64,000 nt of DNA from Prinia subflava. Lineage: Eukaryota; Chordata; Aves; Passeriformes; Cisticolidae. Location: NCBI RefSeq assembly GCF_021018805.1, contig NC_086251.1, forward strand, positions 15,109,098 through 15,173,097, in the 5' to 3' direction. The position numbers and the translations under genes are program-made. Below, in pieces: positions 15,401 through 27,200 of the stretch; positions within the stretch are counted from its first letter, which is position 1; each line of letters starts with the position of its first letter. The notes beneath the pieces are model-generated. The model was not told the origin of the DNA and made no database searches. It saw only the letters and a list, made by a program, of their open reading frames with translations.

Positions 15401-18400
15401 CTGAGAAATCGGTGTGAATCTTTAAAAAAAAAGTAATCTTCCAACAAATACAGTGATGTTTTGAACATTCCTGTTAAACAGCTATCTAGGATCTGAACCA
15501 CACAGATACATTTCATAGCACTTTTCAAAGCAACACCACATTTATCAATCATTGATTAGCGGTTACATGTATTTTGTCAGCTAGAAAGCAGACAAATCAA
15601 GGCCTAACATTACCAGCAATAACACCAGTTTTAGTCCTTTCCTTCTGTCAGGAGCAGGGAGTAACAGCACAGATGCCCTGTAAACCACAGATACACTACT
15701 GCAGAATTCACCAGTGTCAGAGCTATAACCCACAGACAGAAAAGAAACTCCTGGGCAACAGAGCTGGTTCACAGTGTTCACACAACCACACAGTGCAGCT
15801 CTTTAGCCTGGTGGTCATTCCTCCTGATAATTACTATCGAAAAGAAAAGCCAGCCATGTGGTCCCTTGACAATTTTTTGACTCTAATATAATTTTTAAAA
15901 ATTGCAGTCTTCAGATGTCCTAAGGAACACAGACAGAAACCTTTCATTGAACCAGGGTAGGAAGACAAGGGGCCCAGCACAATGAAATGTCTGACATCCA
16001 AAGCATGCAAATGTTAACAACATCTGAACAAATTAATCCAGACACTATCCCAGAGCAAACTATGGTGCCACAGTTAAAGGTCACCTTAGCTCTGACAAAC
16101 ACTCATGAGTTGTGAAGCTTAGAAATTTACTCTTCTTCCTGTCACCTCCAGAGATTGACAAGGATGCTCCTCCTGGGCATGACAACTTGGATTTACTGAG
16201 CAGAGATGAACCCACCATGCCACCTCAGCCTACAGAAGCATCAGCACCTCGGGTGATGCTGTGACTGATCTTCCTCAAATGGCCAAGGACAAAACAGCCA
16301 CACAGTCTGTCTGCAAATTGCTGGTCTGGGACAGAAAGCAATCCCTCCAGCAAGGATTCCTGTGTGCACAGGGAAGCACCAGCACAGAGGTGAATCAGCC
16401 CCTGGATGCTGCTTTGGTGGGAGGGCTGCAGCAAACCATCTCAGCCCCCTCTGTAAAGTGGGTGCAGGATTGGGTGAGTGCAGAAGGGACTTGACAGAGT
16501 GACAACTTTGTTAACATTTGAATACGTTCCTCCCTCCCCAACAGCTGGCAGAAACAGGAACAGGCATTGCTGGGACATGGAGGAATTTTCAGGTACACCA
16601 GCCAGGGACTGGCAGCACATCCCCACACCGCTGCATGTGTCACTACAGGACAAGTGACAGCCGATCACCAGCTACTTTTAAAAGGTGGGGCCTTTTCATA
16701 GGAACAAACCTTATGGTCCAGGATAGAGCCTCAACAAGATTGGCATAATCACTGCTAAAAAGAGAAGCGGATTCCGCTAACAGAAGCTCCTAAAAAGAAC
16801 AAGGATCATAGAATGGTTTGGGTTGGAAGCCACCTTGAAGATCATCTTGTTCCAAGCCCAAGGCTGGGAAACTTCCACTATCCCAGCTTGCTCCGAGCCC
16901 CATCCAGCCTGGCCTTGAACACCACCAGGATGGGGCATCCACAGCTTCTCTGGGCAACCTGTGCCAGTGCCTCCCCACCCTCCCAGCACAGAGGTCAGAG
17001 CAGAGCCAGGCCTCACTTCCACTTCTGGCGCAAGCATCTCAAGTGAGCTGAGTTAAGAACTGATAAAACAATGCCTGCCTGCTCAGCAGGCACACTGTGA
17101 ACCTGGTGCACAATGGGGCTGATAAACCACAAATCTGGTTATCGGGGGTGCTTTCAAAAATTAGGCACAACACCTGAACATAAAGCATTTTCATATCTAT
17201 ATTAAAACAAAATAAAATAATATTCTTGCGAACTGTTCTTACACTGAGTGATGATTACTTAGTAGAGAGACAGTTGTATGACTCCAGCTACTGCTACAAG
17301 CAAAATTAAATGTTAATTTCAGCAGTTAATTTCTGTACTTAGACTGATTTCCAAGAAATACGAAAATCTCTTTGGAAAATATAAGATCCTAATGATTCCT
17401 ACTAAGGTAACTAAAACTGATTAATTTGAATTCTTAATTTCTAGCCTTTTTCCTTCCTCCATTCTCAGATTGCAAATGCATTCCCCTCATTTTACATACC
17501 AGGAAACAGATCACAGTAGGATGAAGCATTTCAAGATCTGACAGCAGATAAATACCTGAAGTTAAATCAAGTGCTTACGTTCTCCCAAACTAGGGTCAAG
17601 CTTTTGTTATCTCATACACTGCACTATTCCATATGGGAAACAGCACTAAACTCTAGAACAGAAAGTGTAACTACTTTTGAAAAATAAATATAATGAAACA
17701 GCATTTTCATTTTTCATCACCTACAGAAAGTCAGACGGGAGTATATAATGAGCAAGTGTGGGGGAACAACAACATTAGGTTCCCTTAAATTCTATTTCTT
17801 CTATGGCATCGCATAATTAATTTATTGAGGAGAGGTGTACACAAATACATATATGATCTCATTTGCTGACACTGAATAAGTATTCAATACACATTTTCAA
17901 GCTGATAGAAAAATCTGCTTATGAGTCCATGCAGGTGAATGTGCCTTTGGTTTTGATCGGATCCTCAACTATTCTACTTCATTTCAAAACCCTACACATC
18001 CGATTAAATACTGCCAAACTCCCCCTAAATCCTCCCCAACACAGTGACTCCCGCTAAGTGTCAGCCTTCGGGGTTTCCATTCCAAGCTGCTGGACAAAGC
18101 CCGGTTTTCACCCGAAGAGTGGCACGCGTGGCTCTGCATGATTCAGTGGTTAATGATTCGCCTTCCATGAGATTTTCCCGTTTCCTTACACAGGGGCGAT
18201 AACCAAACCAAACCCACCCCACCCCGGTCAGCGATGCTGAGCTCGCCTTCCCCTTCTGTAACCGGGGAGCACAAGCGCCGTGAGCCCCCCACGGCCCCGC
18301 TGCTGCCTGGCACCGTCCCAGCGCAGCCCCGCAGTTCGGCACGACCATTTTAGGCTCGCTGCGCCCTTCCTGCTGCCCGACCCCACTCCCCGGAGCCTCC

Positions 18401-18493
18401 CGGCGCCGGGCCCCGCTGCCGCCCGCCGAGCCCGGCCGGCCGCGCCCCTACCTTGGTGAGCATCTTCTTGAGCTGGCTCTCGGACACGGCCAT
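334..18493 (-). CDS. TSG101: TSG101, ESCRT-I subunit (tumor susceptibility gene 101), 10 coding exons
   Basis: ESCRT-I component that recognises ubiquitinated cargo and PTAP-type motifs at endosomes, and acts in multivesicular body sorting, cytokinesis and virus budding. Coding exons on the minus strand: 18452-18493, 15021-15105, 13137-13202, 12382-12545, 10917-11043, 8666-8732, 6975-7069, 2199-2401, 1025-1264, 334-423. They join in frame to 1179 bp, 392 residues (human 390). The UEV domain is about residues 1-145. PTAP-pocket residues T58, Y63, Y68, N69, T92, M95, V141 and F142 are all present, and Y110 replaces an E2 catalytic cysteine. A Pro/Tyr/Gly-rich linker at about 145-215 contains GPP at 158-160, the CEP55-binding motif. 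A coiled coil (about 232-312) is followed by the C-terminal steadiness box, with its own PTAP at 322-325. The next gene upstream is its paralogue UEVLD. All splice sites are GT-AG. Identification is secure; UTR ends are not determined. Confidence 0.97.
1025..1264 (-). CDS. TSG101: TSG101 coding exon 9
   Basis: Residues 284-363: the end of the coiled coil, the PTAP motif at 322-325 and most of the steadiness box ([18 protein letters not shown]). Acceptor TTTTAG, donor GTAGGT. Confidence 0.97.
1265..2198. other. TSG101 intron 8, no other feature seen
   Basis: AT-rich DNA between coding exons 9 and 8. No repeat family or conserved reading frame was recognised. Confidence 0.8.
2199..2401 (-). 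CDS. TSG101: TSG101 coding exon 8
   Basis: Residues 216-283, from the [19 protein letters not shown] segment into the first half of the coiled coil used for ESCRT-I core assembly ([20 protein letters not shown]). Acceptor TGCAG, donor GTAAGC. Confidence 0.97.
2402..6974. other. TSG101 intron 7 (largest except introns 1 and 5 region), unique AT-rich DNA
   Basis: A 4.6-kb intron. Near 2818-2868 there is a T-rich low-complexity patch of TTTTGG/GGTTTG type. Open frames around 2930-3440 exist on both strands without splice context or a recognisable product, so they are treated as chance. No clear CR1 or LTR copy was recognised. Confidence 0.7.
6975..7069 (-). CDS. TSG101: TSG101 coding exon 7
   Basis: Residues 184-215, the Tyr/Pro-rich rest of the linker, ending [12 protein letters not shown]. 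Acceptor CAAAG, donor GTGAGT. Confidence 0.94.
8666..8732 (-). CDS. TSG101: TSG101 coding exon 6
   Basis: Residues 162-183 of the proline-rich linker ([17 protein letters not shown] and on). Acceptor TTTAG, donor GTAAGA. The exon was placed by frame and by similarity to the linker in other vertebrates. Confidence 0.93.
10712..10766 (-). mobile_element. CR1-type LINE 3' end fragment
   Basis: Reads like the reverse complement of the CR1 3' tail: a degraded 'AGACTCACAGAG' start, then 'CTTTAAGATCATTGAGTCCAAC', which is characteristic of avian CR1. It is about 55 bp of an old, minus-oriented copy inside TSG101 intron 5. Confidence 0.65.
10917..11043 (-). CDS. TSG101: TSG101 coding exon 5
   Basis: Residues 120-161: the last UEV helix, V141-F142 that line the PTAP groove, and the start of the proline-rich linker with GPP at 158-160. 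Donor GTAAGT. A CR1 tail fragment lies about 150 bp past its 3' end. Confidence 0.96.
12382..12545 (-). CDS. TSG101: TSG101 coding exon 4
   Basis: Residues 65-119, the core of the UEV domain with Y68, N69, T92, M95 and the Y110 that stands where E2 enzymes have cysteine. Acceptor TTCTAG, donor GTAAGT. It is 164 bp, identical in length to UEVLD exon 4. Confidence 0.97.
13137..13202 (-). CDS. TSG101: TSG101 coding exon 3
   Basis: Residues 43-64 and part of G65; contains T58 and Y63 of the PTAP pocket. Acceptor TTTCAG, donor GTATGC. Confidence 0.96.
15021..15105 (-). CDS. TSG101: TSG101 coding exon 2
   Basis: Residues 15-42 plus one base; begins YKYRDLT, the first helix and strand of the UEV fold. 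Acceptor CCAG, donor GTTAGT. It is 85 bp, the same as UEVLD exon 2. Confidence 0.96.
15106..18451. other. TSG101 intron 1
   Basis: A 3.3-kb first intron containing one CR1 fragment (listed separately). From about 15,570 to 16,750 it is locally GC-richer with several chance open frames. The last 250 bp before exon 1 belong to the CpG island. Confidence 0.7.
16803..17045 (-). mobile_element. CR1-type LINE fragment (3' end)
   Basis: Begins with ATCATAGAATGG and continues GTTTGGGTTGGAAGCC, ending in the block with CCAGCCTGGCCTTGAACACC, GGGGCATCCACAGC and CTCTGGGCAACC. These are hallmark avian CR1 3' sequences in reverse complement, so the element is minus-oriented with its 3' terminus at the left. 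It is 5'-truncated, as most CR1 copies are, and lies in TSG101 intron 1. Confidence 0.9.
18452..18493 (-). CDS. TSG101: TSG101 coding exon 1
   Basis: Residues 1-14, starting [11 protein letters not shown]. The ATG is the first in-frame one and lies in a CpG island. The donor is GTAGGG. Exon length and phase match exon 1 of UEVLD. Confidence 0.96.
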
Positions 18494-18691
18494 GGCGGCC
18501 GCCCCTCGCTGCCGGTGCCGGTGTCGGTGCCGCCGCTGCTCCCGGTGCCGCCGGCCCGGCCCTACATAAACACAGGAAGGGCCGCGCGCCCGCTTCCGGC
18601 GGCGGCGCCGCTGCCGCGCGTCACGGGGCGGGCACCGCGCGGCTCCGGCGGAGCGCGCCGGGGAGCGGCAGCGGCCTGAGCGCCCGAAGAC

Positions 18692-18748
18692 CTGCCCGGG
18701 GCTCCCCGCCCTGCCCGGGGCTCCCCGCCCTGCCCGGGGCTCCCCGCC
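18692..18748. repeat. 19-bp tandem repeat, three perfect copies
   Basis: The unit CTGCCCGGGGCTCCCCGCC occurs at 18692-18710, 18711-18729 and 18730-18748 without a mismatch. It lies about 200 bp upstream of the TSG101 start codon, at the edge of the CpG island. Confidence 0.95.
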
Positions 18749-18780
18749 CGTGGGGAAGCAAGTCCCCAGGGCCGCTGGAG

Positions 18781-21096
18781 CCGGGCCCTTTGGTTATTGT
18801 TCAAGGAACACGACACAAGCGCGACATCAAATTAATCCACAAAACACAACTCTAAGAGCTGGCAGTATTTTACGGTTAAAATTATTACAAGAACACTAAA
18901 TAAAGAACAGCTTGACTATTTGTGTGAAAATAAATGCTCAACAGATGAGAAACAACACCATGAAAAAAATTGTAAAACCTTAATTCATATTTTTTTCCAA
19001 ATTAAGTGAAAAAACCAAACCCAAAGTGCAGCGTTTCAAATATACAGCAGCAAAGTTGGTTACTTGCAGCCATCACGAATTTTGCCCCATCATTCATCAA
19101 TACAGTGAAAGGAATCTGGGTATTCCATAAAAAAAAGGTCTGAATGATTGAAGGTTTTTTCTTTCTATTTTTAATCCAGCTCTGAGATCAGTATACTCAG
19201 AACTCCCTGCATGTCTGGCTGTGTGAGGTGGAGCTGGAAGGCACAAAGGATCAGATCTTTTGCTCTGCCCCAGATTCTTCTCTTGCTCAGAACGATTTTC
19301 CAAGCATATTTAAGCAGGCACCCCTCAACGTGTAAGTGTGGAATGACATTCCTGAGCTGCACACAGCAGGAGTGGAGCCCATGGCCCCTGTGCCTGCCAT
19401 GCCATGCTGGGGTATAATCAGGAGGAATACAGTCTTGCCAGAAGCAAATCAAGAGGTCAGAACCCAAAAATACCCTTTATCTCAAAACCATCTGGTTTTT
19501 ACCTACAAATCCACATCCTGCTTTTTCATCACATCCTTGGTGTGAAAAATGCATATTATATGGCTCTACACAGATATTTACTATATGTATTATGCTAGAT
19601 TGGAAAGTTATGCTGTATTAACATTTTAATAATATAGTAAATGTAGTTTTGTAATTAAAATTAAGCTTTAGTAGTTAAAATAGAAACTATGTGTGTGAGG
19701 TATTCTTTTTATTAGCTCAAGAAAAGGAGAAGATAATCAAGAAATTCTTCACACAGAGATAACAATTACAGAAACCCCTAAATTTTCCAGAGGAGAGGGA
19801 TTTATGGCTTTCCTTATCAACAGAAACAAACCTCTTCAAGCCTGACTTAGACTCAAAGGCACCTGGGGATTAACAGAAAATTTTCGACAAGTACCAGACG
19901 AATTTCTTGTTTTAAATAAAATATATGCATAATCATGAAGTGTTTTGTATATGTAATAGATTACTCCTCTTAAGGAGTAAATTCTCTTTTAACAGCGTCC
20001 TTTTCCTGGCTCACTTTTGTCCAGAAAGAGGTACCCAGCTTGGGCTGTAACTCTTTGCTGTTATTGTCTCATTAGTTGTCCTAACTCTTAATTGTTTAAC
20101 CCTTATTACTATATTTGTATTATTATTTTTATAACCATTTTATTTTTATTAACCTTTTATAAATTTCTAAAACAAGCGATTGCCGTTTATCACACTTGGC
20201 CTCCAGGGAGGAGGGTTACAGGTTCTGTTGCCTTCTCCTGAGGCTGAGGTAAAGCTCCCAGCCGGCTTTGGATTGAGGCGTGAATGTGCAGAGATGCTCC
20301 TGTGCTATTTAACTGCTGGATTTCATCTTTTATTTGAAGCCCAACCCCTGCTCCTCCCCTGCAGGAAGAGCCCCTGTTCCACTGCTGCGTGTGTGCAGTG
20401 AGAACTGCGGATGCTTTAGTGCTCTGAACGTCCTCACAAAACAAAAACAAGCAAGTCATGACTGGAGAATTTCAGCCATCATTAGGTGTGAACAGAAATC
20501 CATAGCCAATCGTTCAGGTTTGAAGAATACTGCAAACATCATGTTCCCCTTTGTAAACAGCAAAATACCAGGAGTCCATTGACATAGAGCATCTACAGCC
20601 TTGGAAGATGGAACTGTGCAATTGCATAACCAGTGCCTGAGGAGCTGGAGTCACTGTTCCCTCCACAAGCCTCAGATAGAGCATTTAAAAGCCACGAGGA
20701 AGGGTTCAAGTGGGCTCTGCATGCTGGAGTTTCTGCAGAGCTGGGTAAGTCCCTCTCTAGGACTGCCTCCCAGAGGGCTACAGAGAGCTAAGAGCAACCC
20801 AAGAATCAGGCTATAACTGGCAGCCACAAAACACAGGCAAGAGCCACGTGAATTTAGGTAAAACATTCTAGTGTGTTACTGCCTCATTTTGGCTACCGAA
20901 AGTGCACTTTGCAGAGAAAAAAATACTGTCCAGTGCAGTATTAAATTATTTAAACCCAAACTGAGAAAGCACTTTTGGAAAGTAAAGAAACAAAGCTTCC
21001 TGTTTTCTACAGAAATCCATATATATGAAGCAACCTCCTCTGCCTTGCAGATCTCCAGCTTCAGCGAGCAGACACAGAGGCTTCCCTTGTGCTTCC
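18781..21096. other. Intergenic DNA between TSG101 promoter and UEVLD stop, with probable UEVLD 3' UTR
   Basis: The right part should be the 3' UTR of UEVLD. Minus-strand AATAAA candidates lie at 20139-20144 and 20145-20150 and in the AT-rich stretch 20100-20170; which one is used is not determinable. From 18,800 to 20,100 there is AT-rich DNA with no recognisable gene. Confidence 0.5.
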
Positions 21097-21261
21097 TCAC
21101 AGTTTCAGCTGCTGCTGAAGGTCATGAATCGAGCCTGCACTGCTCTGCAGTTTCTCTTGCACCAGCGGGTCTTCCTCCAGTCTGACCATTTCAATCACTC
21201 CACTGCTTCCAAGGATACATGGGAGACTTAAGAATACTTCACTGTTTATATTGCAACAGCC
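21097..21261 (-). CDS. UEVLD: UEVLD coding exon 12 with stop codon
   Basis: Residues 425-478 and [20 protein letters not shown] and the C-terminal helix ending LQQQLKL, which matches the vertebrate UEVLD C-terminus. Acceptor TTTCAG. Confidence 0.96.
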   Translation of the reverse strand, partial: GCCNINSEVFLSLPCILGSSGVIEMVRLEEDPLVQEKLQSSAGSIHDLQQQLKL

Positions 21262-24200
21262 CTGAAACAACACATAAAGAACGCTGTCACACACAATTAC
21301 TTATTTCTACTGCAACCACACAAAATGACCCGATTATTTTAATTAAGCAAGAATATTCCAACATATGGCACATTTGGATAGGTCAAAGTCCATTTCTTTT
21401 AGATACTGTGCAGTGGGTTACTGTACAGAAACTGTAAAATATTACTGTGCAGATAAAAATGTGCAAACCATGCCACACTTGGGGAATTTTTCCTACATAG
21501 ATAGATAGATCTCTGTAATGCAGACCAAGTTTATACCACTAAACACCATTTCTCAGCTAGAACAAGCAGGGACACTGCATAGTACAGTATCATTAGTTCT
21601 TTTAGGACTGAACAAAATAAATTAAATAATGCAGCCTAAGAACTGGGGAAAAATTTTCAAATACTGATCCCATACAGAGTCTGCAAAAGAATTCATCAAA
21701 CTTATATCCCTATAATTCAAATTTACACTGTAGCTTGTGTTTACTTTTGGAATTTGGGAAATTTTACGTTCTGTAGACACTTTCAAGTTTAAGAGACTTG
21801 TCACTCCTCTGTATCTATATTTAGGTCAGGAATGATTAAAAACTTCACTTGAAACACAATGATTTATTTAGGTATGTCCTTATACTCAATAAAATAAGCA
21901 GCCAGCTCAACTTCCCTGCACAGGGACATGCAAACTGTCCTTCTGAAGGGTCTAAATTGAAGTGAATAAATGTTTCTACATGGGCTTCCTCATCATACGG
22001 AATGACCTAATGCTTTAGTGAAGTCTCTTTGGAGAAACTTCAAACAAAATGCAGTCTACAATTTTAAATTAACTATTGCTTCATAATCTTCTCCTCTTAA
22101 GGAAAGAACTAAGGAGTAAAAAAGCAGCTGGTTCAAACTTAATCAAATAAAATACTGGCAGAAAATGCATTTTATACTTTCAGAAAAGATACAAAATTCT
22201 TCTGGCCCCCAAAAAAATCTACATTCAATACTGAACAATACGGAACTACAGCACACATTTCATTTGCCAAATCCAGCTATTCCAGGGGTTCTGGGCAGCA
22301 ACATTAAATGTAGTTTCTCTCTGGACTTGTATTTTTAGGACAATAATCCACTTTTAATTTTGGTTTCAGATTAAAACAGTACATGATTTTTGCTCATTTT
22401 TGGACTGGAATTGAGAGCTGTTGTTGGAAGAAAGTAATGGGAGTAGCACTACTTCAGAACACTGAGATGTCTGTGCTGCTAAAATGAATGGTCATATCTG
22501 GTATAAATAATATAATTACACTGCCAACCAAAAGGTATGAATAACACATTTACCTTTGCCAGAGTGGATACAGAATGAACCTTTCTTTTATCTTTCACAA
22601 TGCTGTCAGCCAAATCAGCGACCGAGAGCCCAACAGACCAAGATCTGTGACCTTTTCCCTTTAGGACTTCCATAGCTCTGTACATAAACCAGGAAAGGGA
22701 GAAAAACGTGCTCTTTAGATTGTAATTATTCCTATTTTGGTTTTTATTAAAACCCAAAATACAGGTTTAAGTGTACCACACAGGGTAAAGTATACTATAA
22801 AAATATGATTCTCCTCTTTTGGAAAACAACACAATGGAATAAAGAATTGCTGAGAAGAATTTCTTTACAATATTTTTTCTCTGCACTTTTAACAATTCTC
22901 TTTTCTGTCAAGAGGTGTAACTGATAATGAAATCAGTTAAATTCAAACTGGTGCTTTACTTTGAAGCAAATGCTTCTGAAAAAAGTGGGCCAGAAGGCTT
23001 GTCTAGTGCTTGTTTTACATCCACAATCAAACTGCTCTGATATTCTGCTGCGGTGTCTCCTCACATTGCCACAGGCACAATGTTAGTAAGAATTTCAGAA
23101 AAACAGTGCCCATATACACATCCATAAAAGTGAATAACAACTTGACCTACAATTTCCTATAAGCTCAATGTATGGACATTCAAGAGCAAGCTTCCCCCAC
23201 TTCATGAAGAGCTGAAGAACATGTAAACATCAAGGGAAAAAAAAGGTTATAATGGTACTACCTGTTAGCCACCTTTTCCCTTGAGTTACGAGCAGCAATT
23301 GCTTCTGTCTGATGTGCAACTACATTACAGCTGGTCCATGATGGTACTAAATAGAAACAACCCAAAAGAAAAAAACAAGGCATTTGAGGTTGTGGTTTGT
23401 TTTGATTTTTTTCTTCTTGTGACAAATGACAAATACTTTTGCTACTACTCCAGGTCTACAGACTTTGGTACTCCAAAACTGCATTACTTAAAGCCATTGT
23501 TCTGAGAATTTACCACTCTTCTTATTACTTTTCATTACCTTCATTGCTTTTCTCAATTATTATTTCATTATTCAGTTACTGGGCACTGCCAGGACATTAC
23601 ATGCTCATAGTCATAAAAAAGCATCACTTTACCTTTGTCCTCCCCTTGTTCACCAACGACCCAGGCATCTTTTGCCAGCACCTCTGCTTTCAAAAGGTTG
23701 GTCAGCATGTACTGAAATCTCTCTGAATCGAGATTGGCACCTACTCCAATTACTCTGCTTTTGGGAAATGAGCTCAGCTTCCACGACACAAATGTCATTA
23801 CTTCCACTAAATGTCAAAGAAAAAACATGTTGCCAATGAAGGACCACTCAAAATTCAACTCAACTGCAAATTACGAATCATCATTACAAAAAACTCTGGA
23901 CTTCTTTACTTTAGAAAAGGCATAAGCAGGTAAGAACACATTGGTAGTTTACTTCAACCTAAAACACAAAGTTGGTGGGGAAGAAGTGAAAAAATAAGAA
24001 CAATAATGGTAAGAGAGTAAGAAGAGCTGTGTTCAATGCATTACAGGACAGAGGCTCACACTTCTTTCCCTTTCCTAAGTAGTGAGTTTGCTTTGGCTTA
24101 GTTCACAGTACCACTGACCTGCAAATTTAAACCTTCCACCAAAATGTAGCTGCAATATTTACTATTAATGCTACACTTTGTATATGAGTAGCCTGTAAGT

Positions 24201-27200
24201 GTGGTCCTCTGGCACATAACACATGGATCTATCCTTCCTGCACAGGAGAAATGTGCACATAAAACTCACAGCTGACAAGACAACAGCCAATGGGTGCTAA
24301 TGATGTAGACACAGTCAGGTTGAAACCACGCACAGAAACATACAGAAATACATACCTGTGACACAAAACAAGTACACTATTTTCTTTATCTTGGTAACAG
24401 TAAAGAAAAAACCCTCAAAGACAGTGTCCTGCTCAAAGCTGAAAAGGAAAACATCTTTCAGAGTAGCAAGAAATTTTGACTAACCAGGTGTATTCAGCAG
24501 TAAAATATTTTTAAAGCAGGCCAGAGAAAAAGCCAAGTGAGGGACAGAACATTCTGCAGAGTATCAGGATACCTGGATGAGAAGCAACAAGGAGAACAGC
24601 GTTCTGACTGTAGTGGGAGACTGCTGGAATAATTCCTCTGAACAAATCCACGTTGCTTTGTATGACATCGAGGTAAGTCTGAGCATTACCCAGAGAATTA
24701 ACTGTAAGCACCACAACTTTGGAATCAGCTGAAGCAGAAAAATCTGAAAATATAAAGAAAGCACAGTTTGAAATTTATGTAATTCTATTGAGTTTGGGAT
24801 GCAAAACCAAGAGCTGTTCTAAAGGCTGAACTACAGCATCCAGCTTAATAAGGGATTCCTTGCCTCCTGTCCCCCTCATATCCCCCAGTGTGGAATTTGG
24901 GGCATTGCCACAGCACCTACAGAACACAGCTCTCCCACAGAACTACTTTCCTGTTTTATAGGTGCCAAACACAAAAGGCAAACTACAATTTGTTGTACTA
25001 CAAGGTTACAGAGCAGAGACCAGAAAACATCTAGACAGCTTTGACAGATAAACTTTTCCAACTTTTCTTGGAAAGAAAGAAAAAAAATCCATGAAAAAGC
25101 TCCTTAACTTTTATTCCAACTGTTAAAGAAGGGGAAGACCTTTACTCCTTTATCTGAGGCTTCTTCTATAATTTTTCATCTTATACCTTAATCAAGGGCA
25201 CACATAGACAACCATGAAAAGCACTCCAAAAGTCTGTTCATTAACTCAAATCAAAACAGTTTGTATTTATTAGCCCAAAGAAGCACACAGCCACGCTTGC
25301 TGCAGGAATTTGTAAGTCCAAGCTGCCTTGAGCAGGTATCTGTGAGTATCTGAGTGCCACACAGGTGATCAGCCTGGACACAGAAACAGGGTGATTTGTC
25401 TGGAACCAGCTTGTTTTTTGGAACCAGCTGAAGCCAAAGCAGACTCTAATGCACTGACAAATTAAACCCATACTAAGCAGGATATAATTAATACCAGCTT
25501 GCCCCAAACCTAGATATAAACATACTGAAACAGCAGGTGACAGCATACAAACATTTTGTAGCATTGTAACACTACCAAGCTTCTTATAGCACAGCTGAAT
25601 GCAAACACACAACAGGCAACCACAGAGGCACAAAAAGATTTGTGGCACAGTTGCACAACCAGGGTTCAGGAAAAAAGGTGTGCTGGGAGTAAAACCTGCA
25701 AGACAAGATCAAAGAATGTACAGCAGGCAATGCCAGGTGCAGAATAAGCCATAACAATGCCTGGTGGAACCAGAACAAGTCCCTGGCCCCAAAATAAGAT
25801 AAATTAAAAGTGAAGCACAAGAAAACCCCTCATTTCATCTTGCAAAGGGTGCAAAGAACATGGAAATGTGACACGTAAGCAAGGAAGAATGTTAGTAATT
25901 TCAGTTCCAGCTTTCCCTTCTGAGCTGCATGGCCTCAGCCTCTGCCACCATCAAAGACCATCAAGGGTGCATCTGGTCATTAATTACAGAGGCATGGCAT
26001 TGCCTCTGTTGAATTGTATGCTAAAGCAATATGAGGACAAGGTTATTAAGAACTCCTTGTTTGAGTATGCAGTGATAGAGATGAAGGACTCACTATTGGC
26101 CATGTGCATGCTTAATGAACATCAAGCTAGGAAAGCAGCACTTTGAAAAACACCTTTATTTGTCAGCCTTCTGAACACTGCTTGCACAGCCTTCACTAAT
26201 TCCTATGCAAATATTTTCCCCCTTCCCTCCCTCTCTCTGCCCATGACACAGAAGTTCTAGCTTGGCTTCTCTGTATTTCTGCAGGAGTCCAATTTCAGCA
26301 TTATCCTCTTACCTGCAAGTACAGACTGCCTATGTGCCACTGTATGTCCCCGGGTGTCCTGCTCTTGTTAAAACAAGCAGAAGCACACACAGTACAGCAC
26401 CCACTCCTGTTCCAGAAACATCTCATACCTTTGCTGATCTCCACATTTGGCACAGCAAAAATCTCCAAATCCATGGTCCCTCCTTTTGCTGCACCTTCAG
26501 AAAGATCCAAAAGAACCACCTTGTCTGCAACACCCTGCATGAATAAAAATAATAGAGATCAATAATAAACCAAAACTTTTTCTCGTGGGATTAAGGAATA
26601 AAAACCAAAATTTGTCCCATTTTAGTGTTTGCTGTACTGTGTACAAATCAAAAAAAAATTACTGGTCAAAATTACAGCCAAATCACAAGGAAAAGGACAT
26701 AGTTTAGGAAGTCCACCTGGAAAAAACCACATTGCAAAATGAACAAAAAACTCACAAGACTATTTCTGGGAAGTCAGAAATGTTGACATTACTGCTGTGT
26801 CTAATATACAGCTGTGATGAAGTACAGCCCATCTACAGACCATCCTTTTCCAGGGAACTAGGAGATCCCAGTTGTAAGAGGCTATTGCTGAGATAAGAAT
26901 CCTTTAGGGATTTTCAAAGTAAGTGAACTCAATATTCAACCTTTTGAATTTAAAAAGCTGACTGAGAAACCAGAGCAGAAAACTAACACCTCTGCGTGTC
27001 CATAAGTTAACTGAAGAGACAAAAGATCTAACCAGAGACAGCTGTTAAAACTGATGAGGTATTCCTTAGTGTCAGGTATTAAGAACTAGACTGGAATCCT
27101 CTCTCTTAATCAGGTCTCTTGCTATTTTTAATAATTATGTACCTTTGCTGCAACTGCTAGGACACATGCAATACCAAGATCTCCAGCTCCAACAACAGTA

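Larger units (their letters stand above)
18230..18780 (-). promoter_or_regulatory. TSG101: TSG101 CpG-island promoter
   Basis: Very GC- and CpG-rich stretch covering coding exon 1 and its upstream flank, in contrast with the AT-rich surroundings. On the minus strand an ETS-type site (GCCGGAAGCG) lies near 18592-18601 and a second GGAAG core near 18575. A GC box (GGGGCGGG) is near 18624. There is no clear TATA box. The start site is probably between about 18500 and 18600. Confidence 0.75.
21262..26428. other. UEVLD introns 11 to 7
   Basis: Intronic DNA between coding exons 12 and 7. A short TAGA run lies at about 21498-21510. The 1.7-kb intron 7 (24744-26428) contains a GC-richer block at about 25250-25800, described as a finding. 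No CR1 copy was recognised. Confidence 0.65.

Noticed and set aside
16225..17046. Overlapping open frames in TSG101 intron 1
   Set aside because: The right half is a CR1 fragment; the rest has no family similarity and frames overlap on both strands.
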